Assembly (NCBI GenBank): GCA_022711075.1
Contig: JAKLFS010000010.1
Coordinates: 1-10,961, forward strand
DNA from: Patescibacteria group bacterium
Lineage (GTDB): Bacteria > Patescibacteriota > Minisyncoccia > UBA6257 > JAAZHW01
Direction: 5' to 3'
DNA length: 10,961 nt
Below the pieces are notes generated by a model. That model saw only the letters and a program-made list of their open reading frames with translations. It searched no databases and was not told the DNA's origin. Below are positions 1-5,926 of this stretch, one piece after another (position 1 is the stretch's first letter; each line of letters begins with the position of its first letter). Both the position numbers and the translations under genes were made by a program.

Positions 1-1
1 G

Positions 2-601
2 ATTTTCGTAATTCCGGTTGCCTTGAATATTCCCGGTGAAATTTTGCGTATGATTTCTATGGTTTATCACTATTATTACGAGGTGAAATTTTATTCCGAT
101 ATTTTCAGAAGTTTCAGCCAGTACCCTGATTTCGCCCAAAAATTGATTGCCATTTTGAAGGGTGATCTGGCCAACGATCACGTTCCATCTTCAAATCAGG
201 CGCAGTGGCTGATCATCCAGCAGTATTTGGCCAAAAACGATGAAAATGACAAAAGATTATTTGAGCCGCACCTTAACCCCGAAGCGATGCATTGGGAGAA
301 TTCGGAAAGGGAAATAGTGAAATTAGGCGAGATCATCGGCGGCATTGATGAAGATTTTTCTTTTTGGAGCGATTTGGGCTGGGTCGGAGATTATTTTTCC
401 ACCGAAGTAGGCATCGATGTTTTAGTGAGTTTCAACATCGTGGACGCAGTGATGTCTTTGGTCAAGGAAAAAGAAATGGTCAAGTATCTATATCATCATC
501 AGGAAGCGCTGTGGAATAAAATTTTCATCGGCTATTTGGGTCAGGCCGAATTAGAAAAGCAGTTGAAAAATAATTTATTGTCTGGCTTCATCCAATTATA
601 A
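2..601 (+). CDS. Hypothetical protein, 5' end cut by the window edge
   Basis: The reading frame is open to the left edge, so at least 200 residues are visible and the true start lies outside. A TTG at 23 could formally start translation, but the in-frame codons before it (IFVIPVA) look like ordinary coding sequence. The visible part is rich in aromatic and acidic residues. It has a short hydrophobic stretch at the beginning, then predicted helices, and a segment around LGWVGDYF followed by a hydrophobic helix (GIDVLVSFNIVDAVMSL). I see no catalytic motif, cysteine pair or convincing membrane span. It ends in TAA 110 bases before gyrB and is on the same strand, but gyrB has its own promoter, so the two are probably separate units. 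I do not recognise the family. That it is a real gene is fairly sure; its function is unknown. Confidence 0.7.
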   Translation: MFVIPVALNIPGEILRMISMVYHYYYEVKFYSDIFRSFSQYPDFAQKLIAILKGDLANDHVPSSNQAQWLIIQQYLAKNDENDKRLFEPHLNPEAMHWENSEREIVKLGEIIGGIDEDFSFWSDLGWVGDYFSTEVGIDVLVSFNIVDAVMSLVKEKEMVKYLYHHQEALWNKIFIGYLGQAELEKQLKNNLLSGFIQL

Positions 602-633
602 ATGTTAAGTGCCAGTAAAAAATGATCCTTTTT

Positions 634-670
634 AGGGTTTAAGAAAGGCTGTTTTTGCGGTATAAACCCT
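634..670. repeat. 8-bp perfect inverted repeat upstream of the gyrB promoter
   Basis: AGGGTTTA at 634-641 is matched by its exact reverse complement TAAACCCT at 663-670, with 21 bases between. The right arm ends on the first base of the proposed -35 hexamer. It could be an operator for gyrB. It could also be a weak terminator for the upstream gene, since the right arm is followed by a T-rich run (GGTTTTTCTT), but the loop is long for that. The repeat is seen directly; its role is a guess. Confidence 0.35.
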
Positions 671-698
671 TGGTTTTTCTTGAAAAATTTGCTATAAT
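670..698 (+). promoter_or_regulatory. gyrB promoter, sigma-70 type
   Basis: A -35 box TTGGTT at 670-675 and a perfect -10 box TATAAT at 693-698 are separated by exactly 17 bases. Transcription would start near 705, only about six bases before the ATG of gyrB at 711, so the mRNA would be leaderless or nearly so. No Shine-Dalgarno sequence lies before the ATG, which agrees with this. Confidence 0.65.
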
Positions 699-710
699 AT
701 AAATATAGAA

Positions 711-2720
711 ATGTCCAAAAAGACCAGTAAAAAAGCTAAAAAAGAGACCTCGATAGAGGTGAAAAACGGAGCGGTTTCGGCAGCAATGCCGAAGCCTTCT
801 TCTAGCTACGAAGCTAAGGATATTTATGTTTTGGAGGGGTTGGAGCCGGTTCGTAAACGTCCTGGTATGTACATCGGTTCCACTGGCATTGACGGTTTAC
901 ACCATTTGATTTACGAGGTGGTGGACAATGCCATTGATGAGGCCATGGGCGGTTATGCCAAGAATGTTGAGGTTCGGCTTTATGACGGACATCGGGTTTC
1001 GGTTCAGGATGACGGCCGCGGCATTCCAGTTGATATTCACCCTCAAACAAAGAAATCTTCTCTGGAGACCGTAATGACTGTTCTTCACGCCGGCGCTAAA
1101 TTCGACAACAGTTCTTATAAAGTGTCCGGCGGCTTGCACGGCGTTGGCGTTTCGGTGGTCAACGCCCTTTCTAGTTTTATGCGGGCTGAAATTTGCCGCG
1201 ACGGAATACGTTATGCTCAGGAGTATAAACGGGGGAAACCGCAGGGAGCAGTCAAGAAGGTTGGCCCGGGCCAGATTAAGGGAACAACCGTCACCTTTGA
1301 ACCGGACATTGAAATTTTCGGAGAGAAAAACGGAAAAATGCCCGATTACGATTTCAAAAAAATTTCCGATCATTTACGAGATCAGGCGTTTTTGACTCCG
1401 GGCGTTAGGATTCGATTAGTGGATAGCCGCGATGATAACAGCAACGCCTTTGATTTTTATTTTGAAGGCGGTATCGTTTCCTTTGTTAAATATTTGATGG
1501 AAACAGAAAAGCCGATTCAGGATAATGTTTTTTATGTCGGTAAATCTTACGAGGGAATTCTGGTGGAGGCCAGTTTTGTTTATACGGAAGATATTCAGGG
1601 TTTGGAGCTTTGTTTTGCCAACAACATCAGAACGATTGAAGGCGGCATGCACTTGACCGGTTTTCGCACGGCGTTGACCAGAGTTTTAAATGATTACGCG
1701 CGTCGAGAAGAATATCTTAAAGAAAACGAAGAAGGATTGGTGGGCGATGATGTGAGAGAAGGTTTAACCGCGGTCATTTCCGTTAAATTAGCCCAGCCGC
1801 AATTTGAAGGTCAAACCAAGGCCAAGCTGGGAAATCCCGAAGCGCGGACAGCCGTAGATTCGGTAGTCAGTGAAAGCCTGAAGGATTTCTTGGAAAAAAA
1901 TCCTCAGGATGCCAAAAAGATTTTGGAAAAGTGCTTATTGGCTGCCAAGGCGAGGAAAGCGGCTAAAGCGGCCAAGGAAACGGTTTTGCGCAAGGGAATT
2001 TTAGAAGGATTGACTTTGCCGGGAAAGCTTACTGATTGCAGCAGTAAAAATCCGGAGGAATCGGAATTGTTCATTGTTGAAGGCGATTCGGCTGGCGGTT
2101 CGGCTAAACAAGGCCGCGATCGTCGCTTTCAAGCTATTTTGCCTTTGCGGGGGAAAATTTTAAACGTAGAAAAATCCCGCTTAAGCAAGATTATTGAATC
2201 CAAAGAGGTAAAATCTTTGATTATTGCCTTGGGTACGGCCATTGCCGAAGAATTCGATATTAAGAAGCTCCGTTATTATAAGGTTGTCTTAATGACTGAT
2301 GCCGATGTGGATGGTGCCCATATTCGTTCTTTGCTTTTAACCTTATTTTTCAGATTCTTACCGGAAATTATTTCCGAGGGTCATTTATATATTGCTCAGC
2401 CGCCGCTTTATCGTTTGCAAAAGGGAAAAGAAATCCAATATGCTTATGCCGATGCGGAAAAAGAAGCGTTGGCGAAAAAAATGGCGCCGAGCCCGAAAGA
2501 CAACGTTAATATTCAACGTTACAAAGGTTTGGGTGAAATGAATCCGGAACAGCTTTGGGAAACGACCATGGATCCAAGCCGCCGGATTTTGAAACTTGTT
2601 ACCATTGAAGATGCCAAAGAAGCGGATAAGATTTTTGACGCTTTGATGGGCGATGAAGTCGGTCCGCGCAAGCAGTTTATTCAGGTGCATGCCAAAGGCG
2701 TCCGTAACCTTGACATTTAG
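711..2720 (+). CDS. gyrB: DNA gyrase subunit B
   Basis: ATPase subunit of DNA gyrase, which with GyrA introduces negative supercoils using ATP. The GHKL ATPase domain comes first, with VVDNAIDEA around residues 70-78 (Asn73 would bind Mg-ATP), DDGRGIP at 100-106 and GGLHGVGVSVV at 130-140. The transducer domain follows, with the QTKAKLGN loop whose lysine contacts ATP. The TOPRIM domain starts at EGDSAGGSA (Glu457) and carries DADVD (Asp530, 532, 534). The C-terminal tail has QRYKGLGEMNPEQLW. At 669 residues it is the short form without the large insert of E. coli GyrB. About 33 lysine-rich residues precede the conserved core; an internal ATG at 786 is an alternative start, but promoter position favours 711. 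ParE is the main alternative, but gyrase fits this size and motif set better. No gyrA, recF or dnaN is adjacent. Confidence 0.95.
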   Translation: MSKKTSKKAKKETSIEVKNGAVSAAMPKPSSSYEAKDIYVLEGLEPVRKRPGMYIGSTGIDGLHHLIYEVVDNAIDEAMGGYAKNVEVRLYDGHRVSVQDDGRGIPVDIHPQTKKSSLETVMTVLHAGAKFDNSSYKVSGGLHGVGVSVVNALSSFMRAEICRDGIRYAQEYKRGKPQGAVKKVGPGQIKGTTVTFEPDIEIFGEKNGKMPDYDFKKISDHLRDQAFLTPGVRIRLVDSRDDNSNAFDFYFEGGIVSFVKYLMETEKPIQDNVFYVGKSYEGILVEASFVYTEDIQGLELCFANNIRTIEGGMHLTGFRTALTRVLNDYARREEYLKENEEGLVGDDVREGLTAVISVKLAQPQFEGQTKAKLGNPEARTAVDSVVSESLKDFLEKNPQDAKKILEKCLLAAKARKAAKAAKETVLRKGILEGLTLPGKLTDCSSKNPEESELFIVEGDSAGGSAKQGRDRRFQAILPLRGKILNVEKSRLSKIIESKEVKSLIIALGTAIAEEFDIKKLRYYKVVLMTDADVDGAHIRSLLLTLFFRFLPEIISEGHLYIAQPPLYRLQKGKEIQYAYADAEKEALAKKMAPSPKDNVNIQRYKGLGEMNPEQLWETTMDPSRRILKLVTIEDAKEADKIFDALMGDEVGPRKQFIQVHAKGVRNLDI

Positions 2721-2738
2721 CCGGAAAATTTCTAATCT
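2710..2738 (+). promoter_or_regulatory. Possible internal promoter for secE-nusG-rplK
   Basis: A perfect consensus -35 box TTGACA at 2710-2715 lies inside the last codons of gyrB. Exactly 17 bases later comes TAATCT at 2733-2738, a weak -10 that keeps the important first, second and last positions. The distance from -10 end to the start codon is 12 bases, the same as for gyrB. It would let the secretion/ribosomal genes be transcribed apart from gyrB. The weak -10 keeps confidence moderate. Confidence 0.4.
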
Positions 2739-2750
2739 AAGACTATTGCT

Positions 2751-2936
2751 ATGTTTGCTAAATTGAAAGTATTTTTCAAAGAAGTGCGTTTGGAATTCAA
2801 GCGCGTCAATTGGCTTACCAAAAAAGAGACAATTCAGTACACCCTGATTGTAGTGGGGATGTCCTTGGGAATTGCGATTTTTTTGGGGTTTTTCGATTAC
2901 GTTTTTACTTTCGTTCTGAACAAGTTCGTCATCTAA
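2751..2936 (+). CDS. secE: Preprotein translocase subunit SecE
   Basis: Small essential membrane subunit of the SecYEG channel; it clamps the two halves of SecY. The 61 residues match the short single-span SecE form of most bacteria. An amphipathic N-terminal helix contains EVRLEFKRVNWLTKKET, the family signature; the usual W-P is W-L here. One hydrophobic span follows at about residues 28-55 (LIVVGMSLGIAIFLGFFDYV), leaving a very short tail. It starts 30 bases after gyrB, with no clear Shine-Dalgarno sequence, and its TAA is one base before the nusG ATG, so the two are surely cotranscribed. The position immediately before nusG and rplK is the classic bacterial arrangement and confirms the call despite the short length. 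Confidence 0.93.
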   Translation: MFAKLKVFFKEVRLEFKRVNWLTKKETIQYTLIVVGMSLGIAIFLGFFDYVFTFVLNKFVI

Positions 2937-2937
2937 A

Positions 2938-3486
2938 ATGCCCAAACAAAAAGACACACAACAAAGAAGTTGGTACGCCGTCCACACTTATTCCGGTTAT
3001 GAAGACGCCGTTGCCCGTTATTTGAAGCAGCGGGTGGAGTCTTTGGATATGCATGACAAAATTTTTAACATCATCGTGCCTAAAGAGAAGAAGATTAAAA
3101 TCAAGGGCGGCCGGCGCTATACTACGGAAGAGAAAATTTATCAGGGCTATGTCCTGGTAGAAATGATTTTAAATGATGATTCCTGGTATGTGGTTCGCAA
3201 TACGCCGCGGGTAACCGGATTCATCGGAGCCGATTCCACCACCCCGACGCCTCTGTCGGAAAAAGAAGTTTCGGAAATTATGAAACGCACCGGCGTGGAA
3301 GAGCCAAAATACAAGATTGATTTGCGGGTGGGCGATGTGGTTAAAATTACCGACGGACCGTTTAAGGACTTTGACGGAAAAATCAACGAATTGGACGAAG
3401 CGACCGCTAAAGTCAAGGTTTTGGTTTCTATCTTCGGTCGAGAAACTCCTGTGGAATTAGACTTCTTGCAAGTCAAAAAGATTTAA
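2938..3486 (+). CDS. nusG: Transcription termination/antitermination factor NusG
   Basis: General elongation factor that binds the clamp of RNA polymerase, modulates pausing, and links polymerase to Rho or to the ribosome. The 182 residues have the normal two-domain layout. The NGN domain runs from WYAVHTYSGYED (residues 12-23) through YQGYVLVEM (68-76) and WYVVRNTPRVTGFIG. After a linker, a KOW domain starts near residue 130 (RVGDVVKITDGPFKDFDGKI) and continues to FGRETPVELDFLQVKKI. The most common form of the NGN strand is FPGYVLVEM; here it is IYQGYVLVEM, a mild variation. The ATG lies one base after the secE stop, indicating translational coupling, and rplK follows after 15 bases. Confidence 0.96.
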   Translation: MPKQKDTQQRSWYAVHTYSGYEDAVARYLKQRVESLDMHDKIFNIIVPKEKKIKIKGGRRYTTEEKIYQGYVLVEMILNDDSWYVVRNTPRVTGFIGADSTTPTPLSEKEVSEIMKRTGVEEPKYKIDLRVGDVVKITDGPFKDFDGKINELDEATAKVKVLVSIFGRETPVELDFLQVKKI

Positions 3487-3501
3487 ATAAACTAAACTTA
3501 T

Positions 3502-3927
3502 ATGGCTAAGAAAATAAAAACAATAATTAAATTGCAAATTCCCGCTGGCGCGGCCAATCCCGCTCCTCCTGTCGGAACGGCTTTAGGACCGCAAGGTTTA
3601 AACATCGGCGAATTCTGCGCCAGATTCAATGAAGCGACGAAAGCGCAGGCCGGCAGCATTATTCCGGTGGAAGTCACTGTTTTTGAAGACCGCACTTATG
3701 AATTCAAATTGAAAACGCCGCCAGCTTCTGATTTGTTGCGTCAGGCTGCCGGTATCCAAAAGGGTTCGGGCGAACCGCACAAAAATAAAGTTGGAAAAGT
3801 GACTAAGGCCCAGGTAAAGGAAATTGCCGAAAAGAAAATGGCTGATTTGAACGCGAATGACATTGAGGCGGCAATAAAGATTGTAGAAGGAACGGCTCGT
3901 AGTATGGGGATTGAGATTAAGGGCTAG
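3502..3927 (+). CDS. rplK: Large ribosomal subunit protein uL11
   Basis: Protein of the GTPase-associated centre; it binds 23S rRNA next to the stalk and is needed for factor-dependent GTP hydrolysis and the stringent response. The length of 141 residues is exactly typical. The N-terminal domain shows KLQIPAGAANPAPPVGTALG with the conserved proline switch, then GPQGLNIGEFC. The linker and C-terminal RNA-binding domain show PPASDLLRQAAG, GSGEPHKNKVGKVT and a C-terminal GTARSMGIEIKG. No Shine-Dalgarno sequence is evident before the ATG. It is the last gene of the unit: a strong terminator follows 15 bases after the TAG. In most bacteria rplA (L1) comes next; it is absent here. Confidence 0.97.
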   Translation: MAKKIKTIIKLQIPAGAANPAPPVGTALGPQGLNIGEFCARFNEATKAQAGSIIPVEVTVFEDRTYEFKLKTPPASDLLRQAAGIQKGSGEPHKNKVGKVTKAQVKEIAEKKMADLNANDIEAAIKIVEGTARSMGIEIKG

Positions 3928-3942
3928 ATCGTTTATCAGTTT

Positions 3943-3970
3943 GCCCCGCGCCTGATGGCGCGGGGCTTTT
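3943..3970 (+). terminator. Intrinsic terminator after rplK
   Basis: A perfect 10-bp GC-rich stem, GCCCCGCGCC (3943-3952) with GGCGCGGGGC (3957-3966), closes a TGAT tetraloop and is followed by a T tract. It is the strongest hairpin of the window and ends the gyrB/secE-nusG-rplK unit. Confidence 0.92.
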
Positions 3971-3989
3971 TATTACTTTTTATGCGAGT

Positions 3990-4020
3990 TTGACAAAAAT
4001 CAGCGATCATTTAATATAAA
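3990..4020 (+). promoter_or_regulatory. Probable promoter for the kinase-Nudix pair
   Basis: A perfect -35 box TTGACA lies at 3990-3995. The -10 is ambiguous: TAATAT at 4012-4017 (16-base spacer) or TATAAA at 4015-4020 (19-base spacer). A separate TATAAT at 4050-4055 has no good -35 and would start RNA inside the ribosome-binding site, so it is the less likely choice. The region overlaps the direct repeat at 3996-4036. Confidence 0.5.
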
Positions 4021-4036
4021 ATCAGCTATATTTTAA
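3996..4036 (+). repeat. 19-bp imperfect direct repeat, 22-bp period, possible operator
   Basis: AAAATCAGCGATCATTTAA (3996-4014) recurs as AAAATCAGCTATATTTTAA (4018-4036) with three mismatches. The period of 22 bp is about two helical turns, so both copies would face the same side of the DNA. The first copy fills the spacer between -35 and -10, and the second overlaps the start region. This geometry suits a repressor or regulator binding side by side, but a chance AT-rich duplication cannot be ruled out. Confidence 0.4.
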
Positions 4037-4058
4037 AAACAAAAAACGATATAATGAT

Positions 4059-4064
4059 AAGGAG
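4059..4064 (+). promoter_or_regulatory. Strong Shine-Dalgarno for the kinase gene
   Basis: AAGGAG is placed six bases before the ATG at 4071. It is the best ribosome-binding site in the window and fixes this start; most other genes here lack one. Confidence 0.8.
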
Positions 4065-4070
4065 AAGACT

Positions 4071-4910
4071 ATGCAAGCAATTTACCTTAGGGAATCGGAT
4101 TCCCCAGCCAAGTTCATTTTAATTGAAGGTTTGAATGGTTCGGGTAAAACCACTCAAGCCAAAATTTTGGCTGCCACTTTGGCGCAAAATGGCACTTCCG
4201 CGGTTTTCAATCATGAACCGAGTTCCGGAATATTCGGCCAGATTATCCGTCAGCTCATTGACGGGATTTGCCTTGACAGTGGCCTTTTACACAGAGCCAA
4301 AGATTTCGCGAGATCGTATCTCGCGCCTCAGGCTGATTATTCGCGTCCCTTGCGCCAATTCTATGGCGCGGCGCTCAATGTTTTATATGCCCTGGAAATG
4401 GATAGGAAGTTGAGCGAATGGGAAAAGCAGATTATTTTCGTTGCCAATCGGATGGAAGATTTGCGGGAAAACATTCTTCCTAATCTGGAGAAGAATGTTT
4501 GGGTGATTCAAGACCGTTATGATCTTTCCTGCTTTTTTCACGGAATGTCCAACGGCGTGGATTTTTCCAAGTTGCTCGCCTTGCATCAAAAGGCGATAGC
4601 CGATTCGTATCTGGCGCCTGATCTCATCATCTATTACTGGTTGCCCGTTTCCGTCGCCTTGGAGCGGCTGGGAAAATCAGGCAAGATCATCGATGTTTAT
4701 GAGAATCAGGCCAACTTGGAACGGATCGAAAAAGCCGCCCGCGAGATTCTTTCTTTTAAGGATGAAAATCCCAAGCCTCATCAGCCTCTTGTTCGGGAAT
4801 TCCAAATGTTTCAGCGTTCTCATCAGATTTTGATTGTTAATGCCGAACCGAGCTTGGAAGAAATCAGTCGGGAAACGTGGCATTATGTCCAAGACACTTT
4901 CCATGTTTGA
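4071..4910 (+). CDS. Thymidylate kinase-like P-loop (d)NMP kinase, enlarged
   Basis: Resembles dTMP kinase, which phosphorylates dTMP to dTDP with ATP. The P-loop GLNGSGKT is at residues 20-27, followed by TQAKILAATLAQNG. EPSSGIFGQIIRQL (from Glu49) corresponds to the substrate-binding REPGG..GE.IR region. FVANRMEDLRENILPNL precedes WVIQDRYDLS with DRY at 148-150, the hallmark of the family. The lid region is degenerate (ALERLGKSGKIIDVYEN). At 279 residues it is well above the usual 200-215. The excess is mainly 35-50 residues between the EP motif and DRY (about 65-105, with LLHRAKDFARSYLAPQ and RPLRQFYGAALNVLYALEMD), plus a longer C-terminus. It may be the cell's dTMP kinase or a relative acting on another nucleotide. 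The Nudix gene overlaps its 3' end, so the two are coexpressed. Confidence 0.8.
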   Translation: MQAIYLRESDSPAKFILIEGLNGSGKTTQAKILAATLAQNGTSAVFNHEPSSGIFGQIIRQLIDGICLDSGLLHRAKDFARSYLAPQADYSRPLRQFYGAALNVLYALEMDRKLSEWEKQIIFVANRMEDLRENILPNLEKNVWVIQDRYDLSCFFHGMSNGVDFSKLLALHQKAIADSYLAPDLIIYYWLPVSVALERLGKSGKIIDVYENQANLERIEKAAREILSFKDENPKPHQPLVREFQMFQRSHQILIVNAEPSLEEISRETWHYVQDTFHV

Positions 4911-5331
4911 AAATCCTAAAGTTTGTAATCACACCAGCGTCGGCGTAATTCTAACCGATTCTCAGGGCCGGATACTTTTGATTGACCGCAAGCGTTTTCC
5001 GCTTTTTTTTGCTTGTCCAGCCGGCCATCTGGAAGAAGGCGAACAACCGGAAGCGGGAGCGATTCGGGAAGCAAAAGAAGAAATCGGCTTTGCTATTTCC
5101 AATCTGCAATTGGTTCAGCACGAACGTTACGATAATCCCTGTCGCCGGCAAGGAGGGACTTGGCACGAGTGGTGGATTTATCGCGCTGATTTTTCCGGCG
5201 CGCTTCAGGGTTCGCCGGATGAAACCAAGAGCGTCGGCTGGTATGACCGCACTGAAATCCAGGCTTTGCAAAAGGAGGCTAAGCTGGAGCCGATCTGGCA
5301 GCAGGTTTTTGAAAAACTTCATATCATTTGA
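4885..5331 (+). CDS. Nudix hydrolase
   Basis: Member of the family that hydrolyses nucleoside diphosphates linked to another moiety. The complete Nudix box GHLEEGE-x7-REAKEEIGF matches G-x5-E-x7-REUxEExGU, with the Mg-binding glutamates present. Before it comes the typical strand pair SVGVILTDSQGRILLIDRKR, and after it the domain continues with WHEWWIYRADFSG and SVGWYDRTEIQAL. The protein is a single domain of about 148 residues. Substrate cannot be told from sequence; sanitation of damaged or excess nucleotides (MutT-like) or a sugar nucleotide are both possible. The start is uncertain: ATG 4885 overlaps the kinase gene by 26 bases, ATG 4903 overlaps by 8 and begins nearer the conserved core, and the frame is open back to an ATG at 4834. 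None has a good Shine-Dalgarno sequence, so translation is probably coupled to the kinase. Confidence 0.88.
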   Translation: MSKTLSMFENPKVCNHTSVGVILTDSQGRILLIDRKRFPLFFACPAGHLEEGEQPEAGAIREAKEEIGFAISNLQLVQHERYDNPCRRQGGTWHEWWIYRADFSGALQGSPDETKSVGWYDRTEIQALQKEAKLEPIWQQVFEKLHII

Positions 5332-5344
5332 TAAAACTGCGTTC

Positions 5345-5392
5345 AAACCGCTTTGTTCGTCGGAACAAGGCGGTTTTACTTTTTACTTTTTT
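5345..5392 (+). terminator. Intrinsic terminator after the Nudix gene
   Basis: AAACCGCTTTGTTC (5345-5358) pairs with GAACAAGGCGGTTT (5363-5376), a 14-bp stem with a single G-U pair and a GTCG loop, followed by T-rich sequence (TTTTACTTTTTAC and a further run of seven T). It ends the kinase-Nudix transcript. Confidence 0.88.
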
Positions 5393-5403
5393 TGGCTTAA
5401 AAT
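5375..5403 (+). promoter_or_regulatory. Weak candidate promoter before the deoxyribosyltransferase-like gene
   Basis: TTTACT (5375-5380) and TAAAAT (5398-5403) are 17 bases apart, each differing from consensus, and lie partly in the T tract of the preceding terminator. Since that terminator separates the transcripts, some promoter must lie near here; this is the best candidate I can see. Confidence 0.3.
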
Positions 5404-5432
5404 AACAAGAGGATGATTTTTTATTTTTAGCA

Positions 5433-5921
5433 ATGTTTTTTCTCAGTAAAGAGCCAGTAAAAAAAATAGTTTTTTGTTCCAGTCAGCGCTTTCGCAAAGA
5501 AATGCTCCAGTTCATAAAAGAACTTAGGGCATTGATTCAGGAGAATAAAGCGCCTTTTATTATTTTGGAGCCGGATTTTGACGAACTGCCCGAAGAATTC
5601 CTTTCCTTGTCGGAGCAGGAGCGCCTCAAGGACGATAACTACCGGAAACAATTGATTTGGGACGCCTCCAATCATCTTTTCGGCCGGGTTAAGAAAGCGG
5701 ACATTGCTTTCATTTTCAACAAGAATGGCTATTTGGGCATTAATACCAGCGGCGAACTTTTTGCCGCAGCGGTTTTGGACAAAAAAGTTTATGCCCTGGA
5801 GGAAAAGGTGATGATGGGCAAGTACCCGAATGAATTGTATGAAGAGCCTTTCGTCTCCTTTTTGATTCACGGCGTAACGGCTACCCCTAAAGAATTTTTT
5901 GCTAAGATTATTAAGGAATAA
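5433..5921 (+). CDS. Nucleoside 2-deoxyribosyltransferase-like protein
   Basis: The 162-residue protein has a Rossmann-like outline of the nucleoside 2-deoxyribosyltransferase superfamily, which breaks or exchanges N-glycosidic bonds of deoxynucleosides and nucleotides. It opens with a strand KKIVFCSSQRF and a helix. The central segment KKADIAFIFNKNGYLGIN (Asp90) leads to TSGELFAAAVLDKKVYAL, where Glu108 sits where the catalytic glutamate of the family lies, followed by the usual 'helix then KxVYAL strand'. The N-terminal substrate motif is not the canonical one, so I infer the fold with moderate confidence and do not assert activity. The 20 bases before the ATG contain no well-spaced Shine-Dalgarno sequence. 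The TAA is 5 bases before gatB, so the two are cotranscribed. A protein of unknown function with a related fold (TIR/SLOG-like) is the alternative. Confidence 0.6.
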   Translation: MFFLSKEPVKKIVFCSSQRFRKEMLQFIKELRALIQENKAPFIILEPDFDELPEEFLSLSEQERLKDDNYRKQLIWDASNHLFGRVKKADIAFIFNKNGYLGINTSGELFAAAVLDKKVYALEEKVMMGKYPNELYEEPFVSFLIHGVTATPKEFFAKIIKE

Positions 5922-5926
5922 TTATT

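Noticed and set aside
2385..2987. Minus-strand frame of 200 codons across the gyrB end, secE and nusG start
   Set aside because: It covers three clear conserved genes on the other strand, so it is a shadow despite its length.
4050..4055. Perfect TATAAT close to the kinase start
   Set aside because: It has no good -35 at 16-18 bases and would start RNA within the ribosome-binding site. The TTGACA-linked promoter upstream is preferred, though this one is not excluded.
711..5331. Possible use of TGA as a sense codon, as in some Patescibacteria
   Set aside because: TGA ends the kinase and Nudix genes at the expected length, and I see no in-frame TGA in any conserved gene.
4982..5416. Plus-strand frame of 144 codons across the Nudix region
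   Set aside because: It lies in another frame of a gene with a complete Nudix box, and runs through the terminator hairpin; composition is basic and unlike a real protein.
5413..5430. Five-codon frame after AGAGG just before the deoxyribosyltransferase-like gene
   Set aside because: AGAGG touches its ATG with no spacing and the peptide is trivial; there is no sign of an attenuator or leader peptide.
5427..5870. Minus-strand frame of 147 codons opposite the deoxyribosyltransferase-like gene
   Set aside because: The plus-strand protein has recognisable fold motifs and is coupled to gatB; the reverse frame has no motif and is a shadow.
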